Assembly (NCBI RefSeq): GCF_014163735.1
Contig: NZ_JACJDV010000019.1
Span: forward strand, 1-60,947
Source of the DNA: Shewanella sp. SR44-3
GTDB lineage: Bacteria > Pseudomonadota > Gammaproteobacteria > Enterobacterales > Shewanellaceae
Direction of reading: 5' to 3'
Length of the DNA: 60,947 nucleotides
Positions 58,612-60,947 of this stretch are shown here, one piece after another. The notes below the pieces were generated by a model that saw nothing but the letters and a program-made list of their open reading frames with translations, was not told the DNA's origin and ran no database searches. Made by a program: the position numbers and the translations under genes. How positions within the stretch are numbered: the stretch's first letter is position 1; each line of letters begins with the position of its first letter.

Positions 58612-58700
58612 ACAGTTGATACGTTATACTCTGTATCGAGTGAATACTCATAGATGCCTGTAGGCTAAACATCAATGCTAATTGCTACATAATGAATAAC

Positions 58701-58782
58701 AAGGATTCGACCCCTGTTACCGCCGACTCTTTATAAACCAGAGTGGGCGGTGTCCTATATTCTATTTCTAGACGAATGGGAC
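58701..58782 (-). pseudogene. Degenerate tRNA-Glu-like element 3
   Basis: As elements 1 and 2. Here the hairpin extension reads ACTCT/AGAGT: a U-to-C change turns the G-U pair of the other copies into a G-C pair, so pairing is kept. Confidence 0.75.
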
Positions 58783-58891
58783 ACAGTTGATACGTTATAC
58801 TCTGTATCGAGTGAATACTCATTGATATCTGTAGGCACTCTTGTTAACCAAGAATATCAATGCTTTCATCTAATAAAGATGCTTAAGTAAG

Positions 58892-58967
58892 TGGTGGAGC
58901 TACACGGGATCGAACCGTGGACCTCTTCACTGCCAGCGAAGCGCTCTCCCAGCTGAGCTATAACCCC
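58892..58967 (-). tRNA. tRNA-Ala (GGC), copy 2
   Basis: 76 bases with CCA, anticodon GGC. It differs from copy 1 by C5 to T, which makes a G-U pair in the acceptor stem. First gene of the array. Confidence 0.96.
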
Positions 58968-59034
58968 GACTTACTTAATCTGCTTTTGGATACGCCACCA
59001 GAATTACTGACCACGTGTCTCAACTGCGAGGCGC

Positions 59035-59063
59035 ATTCTATGCAGCATACCCAAAAGTGTCAA
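59035..59063 (-). promoter_or_regulatory. Strong promoter of the tRNA array with GC-rich discriminator
   Basis: Minus strand TTGACA (59058-59063), 17 bases, TAGAAT (59035-59040), followed by GCGCC. The GC-rich discriminator is typical of stable-RNA promoters under stringent control. It starts directly behind the gltX stop. Confidence 0.85.
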
Positions 59064-59071
59064 CTCGTTTT

Positions 59072-60493
59072 TTAGGAATTTATTCTATCTGCTACAAAAT
59101 CAATCGCTTTGGATATTCTTTGCTCAGATCTATCTTTTCCAATTAAAAATAAGGTTAAATCTAGCGCAGGTGACTGGCCTGCGCCTGTCACAGCAACACG
59201 CAGTGGCATACCCACTTTACCCATTCCAACCTCAAGTTCAGTGGCGGTATCTTCAATTGCTTGATGAATTGCACTGACAGACCATTCAGTTAAAGCTGCT
59301 AATTTAGCCTTTATTAAGGTTAATGGCTCAAGGGCCACACCGCGCAAATGCTTTTTAGCTTGAGCTTCATCAAAGTCAGTGAAGTCTTCAAAGAAGTAAC
59401 GGCTTGATTCAGCCAATTCTTTTAATGTCTTGGCGCGCTCTGAAAGTGCAGTAACAATTTGCGCTAATGCAGGGCCATTCGTCGTGTCAATTTTTTGATC
59501 TTCCATATGCCAAGCTAAGTGACTTGCGACATATTCAGGATCAAGGGTTTTAATATAGTGCTGATTCAACCAAATCAGTTTATCGGTATTAAACGCAGAG
59601 GCCGCTTTGTTGATATCATCCAGCTTAAAGTACTGCTTCATTTCTTCCATTGAGAAGATTTCTTGGTCGCCATGAGACCAGCCCAAACGCACTAAATAGT
59701 TCAACAGGGCTTCGGGTAAATATCCGTCATCACGATATTGCATTACACCAACAGCACCATGGCGTTTAGATAGCTTAGCGCCATCATCACCTAAAATCAT
59801 CGACACATGAGCATATTCAGGAATTGGTGCCCCGAGTGCTTTAAGGATGTTGATTTGACGCGGAGTATTGTTGATGTGATCTTCCCCGCGCACAACGCTG
59901 GTGATACCCATATCCCAATCATCAACAACGACACAGAAGTTGTAGGTTGGCACACCATCGGTACGTTGAATAATTAAATCGTCCAACATGTCATTAGAAA
60001 TTTCGATACGGCCGCGGACATGGTCATCAAAAATAACGCTGCCTTCAGTTGGATTTTTAAAACGGATAACGAATGGCTCGTCAGTGTCTCTTGCTGCTAA
60101 GTTGCGGCAACAACCGTCATACTTTTGTTGTAAACCCGCAGCAGCTTGCTCTTCACGCATAGCTTCAATGCGTTCACGTGAACAATAACATTTATAGACA
60201 GTGCCTTTCTCTAGCATCTGAGCAATAATTTCGTGGTAACGATCAAAACGTTTGGTCTGGTAATAAGGACCTTCATCCCAAGTCAAACCTAACCAGTTCA
60301 TGCCATCAAGAATGGCATCACAAGCAGCTTGTGTTGAGCGTTCTATATCCGTGTCTTCTATACGAAGCACAAATTCACCGTTATTAGCACGAGCTTCAAG
60401 CCATGAGTAAAGTGCTGTACGGGCACCACCAACGTGAAGAAAGCCAGTTGGGCTTGGGGCAAAGCGCGTTTTAGTTATCGCAGGAGTTGTCAT
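59072..60493 (-). CDS. gltX: Glutamyl-tRNA synthetase
   Basis: Class I synthetase charging tRNA-Glu. HIGH motif as HVGG (residues 20-23, in [18 protein letters not shown]), zinc cysteines CYC and C in the insertion near 100-125, [21 protein letters not shown] as KMSKS, and a helical anticodon-binding C-terminus. 473 residues, full length. Its substrate tRNA genes lie directly downstream on the same strand, behind their own promoter. Confidence 0.96.
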   Translation of the reverse strand: MTTPAITKTRFAPSPTGFLHVGGARTALYSWLEARANNGEFVLRIEDTDIERSTQAACDAILDGMNWLGLTWDEGPYYQTKRFDRYHEIIAQMLEKGTVYKCYCSRERIEAMREEQAAAGLQQKYDGCCRNLAARDTDEPFVIRFKNPTEGSVIFDDHVRGRIEISNDMLDDLIIQRTDGVPTYNFCVVVDDWDMGITSVVRGEDHINNTPRQINILKALGAPIPEYAHVSMILGDDGAKLSKRHGAVGVMQYRDDGYLPEALLNYLVRLGWSHGDQEIFSMEEMKQYFKLDDINKAASAFNTDKLIWLNQHYIKTLDPEYVASHLAWHMEDQKIDTTNGPALAQIVTALSERAKTLKELAESSRYFFEDFTDFDEAQAKKHLRGVALEPLTLIKAKLAALTEWSVSAIHQAIEDTATELEVGMGKVGMPLRVAVTGAGQSPALDLTLFLIGKDRSEQRISKAIDFVADRINS

Positions 60494-60843
60494 AATCGGA
60501 CACTAACCTATTTAAAAACGTCTTGAAGAAGACAAATATAAAATGTGGCGCTTATTCTAACAGTCAAACATCCTAGTGGAAATGTTTCTCATATAAACAA
60601 TCTCAGTAAAATGCACGATAAGCCCAAAGGCTTAAATAGCAGGGCTAAATGATGAAACTAACGATGCAGTGGAAGTTTATAGCGTGAAATAACGCTATTT
60701 TATGCTTACAAGCCATTAAAGTGAGTTTTAGTTTGTTTAACAAAACAACAAATAGCGTAAATTTGCTGCGGACAAATATTTTTTCGTCGAAAAGCGTTGA
60801 CAGGTTTTACTCGCCCCCTATAATACGGCCCCACACAGCATGA
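60494..60843. other. Divergent intergenic region gltX / tRNA-Val
   Basis: Holds the tRNA-Val promoter (listed separately). For gltX, a TTGACT near 60565 on the minus strand could be a -35, but the -10 is poor. No open frame of note. Confidence 0.45.
60797..60824 (+). promoter_or_regulatory. Promoter of tRNA-Val
   Basis: Perfect TTGACA (60797) and TATAAT (60819) with a 16-base spacer, 20 bases before the tRNA. Confidence 0.88.
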
Positions 60844-60919
60844 GGTCGCTTAGCTCAGCTGGGAGAGCACCTCCCTTACAAGGAGGGGGTCACTGGTTCG
60901 AGCCCAGTAGCGACCACCA
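60844..60919 (+). tRNA. tRNA-Val (UAC)
   Basis: 76 bases with CCA. Acceptor GGTCGCT/AGCGACC, anticodon TAC in loop CTTACAA. It may head a further tRNA cluster beyond the window. Confidence 0.97.
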
Positions 60920-60947
60920 TAGCTTCATTGATGAAGTTATTTTTATG

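Noticed and set aside
57448..58782. Regular repeats that could suggest a CRISPR array
   Set aside because: The repeats are 76-base tRNA genes with CCA ends. Spacers are themselves repeated and there are no cas genes.

Overview
The window reads as chromosomal DNA of a Shewanella-like gammaproteobacterium. The basis is gene content and order: gcvA / hydrolase / ygdD / rlmM, ppnN and xni, an rcsF-trmO-(acyltransferase)-proS run, a PomAB-type sodium-driven stator, a lysine-riboswitch-controlled NhaC-family transporter, an NAD-type isocitrate dehydrogenase and a large tRNA-Glu/tRNA-Ala array beside gltX. Genes are intact and densely packed. I see no prophage, integron, CRISPR array or complete insertion sequence. 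The species call is inference from proteins recognised by eye.

Layout. 0.2-9.4 kb: iron-dependent alcohol dehydrogenase, a membrane PAS-GGDEF-EAL protein, an RhlE-type helicase, a CobW-family metallochaperone GTPase and a lactate permease with a perfect inverted repeat in front of it. 9.6-18.2 kb: nadK divergent from grpE (which has a sigma-32 promoter), the xseB-ispA-dxs isoprenoid operon, the pomAB motor genes and thiI. 18.4-26.2 kb: gcvA, a hydrolase, ygdD, rlmM, isocitrate dehydrogenase and an exported S9 peptidase followed by a small inverted-repeat element. 26.5-35.1 kb: a DUF3192 protein, xni, ppnN, an active-looking diguanylate cyclase next to a TPR protein with a degenerate GGDEF domain, and an exported M61 peptidase. 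35.3-37.9 kb: pstS behind a Pho box, then three tandem minus-strand small-RNA-like genes and a glutathione peroxidase. 38-46 kb: mgtE, a 53-residue basic protein, rfbC-rfbD, a patatin, and an HD-GYP response regulator overlapping a histidine kinase. 46-57 kb: proS, an acyltransferase, trmO, rcsF, an H-NS homologue, etfBA with fatty-acid/branched-chain-type operators, the lysine riboswitch and transporter, tdk and an acyl-CoA dehydrogenase. 57.4-60.9 kb: six tRNA genes plus three degenerate tRNA-Glu-like elements, gltX and tRNA-Val.

How genes work together. etfBA carries electrons from acyl-CoA dehydrogenases, and both loci share an AAACG(C/T)TTGTTTA upstream motif. The tRNA-Glu array lies directly downstream of the gene for the enzyme that charges it. 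Cyclic-di-GMP enzymes occur at three places: the PAS-GGDEF-EAL protein, the GGEEF cyclase with its degenerate neighbour, and the HD-GYP regulator.

The most interesting unexplained structure is at 36.4-37.1 kb. Three tandem units each carry a sigma-E-like promoter (GAACTT, 15 bases, then GTCTCA or a weaker variant), an open 5' region with the shared sequence UUCAUCAUCUCCC (one extra C in copy 1), two short hairpins and an intrinsic terminator. They look like a family of envelope-stress small RNAs aimed at ribosome-binding sites. Second is the set of three degenerate tRNA-Glu elements whose anticodon loop is replaced by the same extended hairpin.
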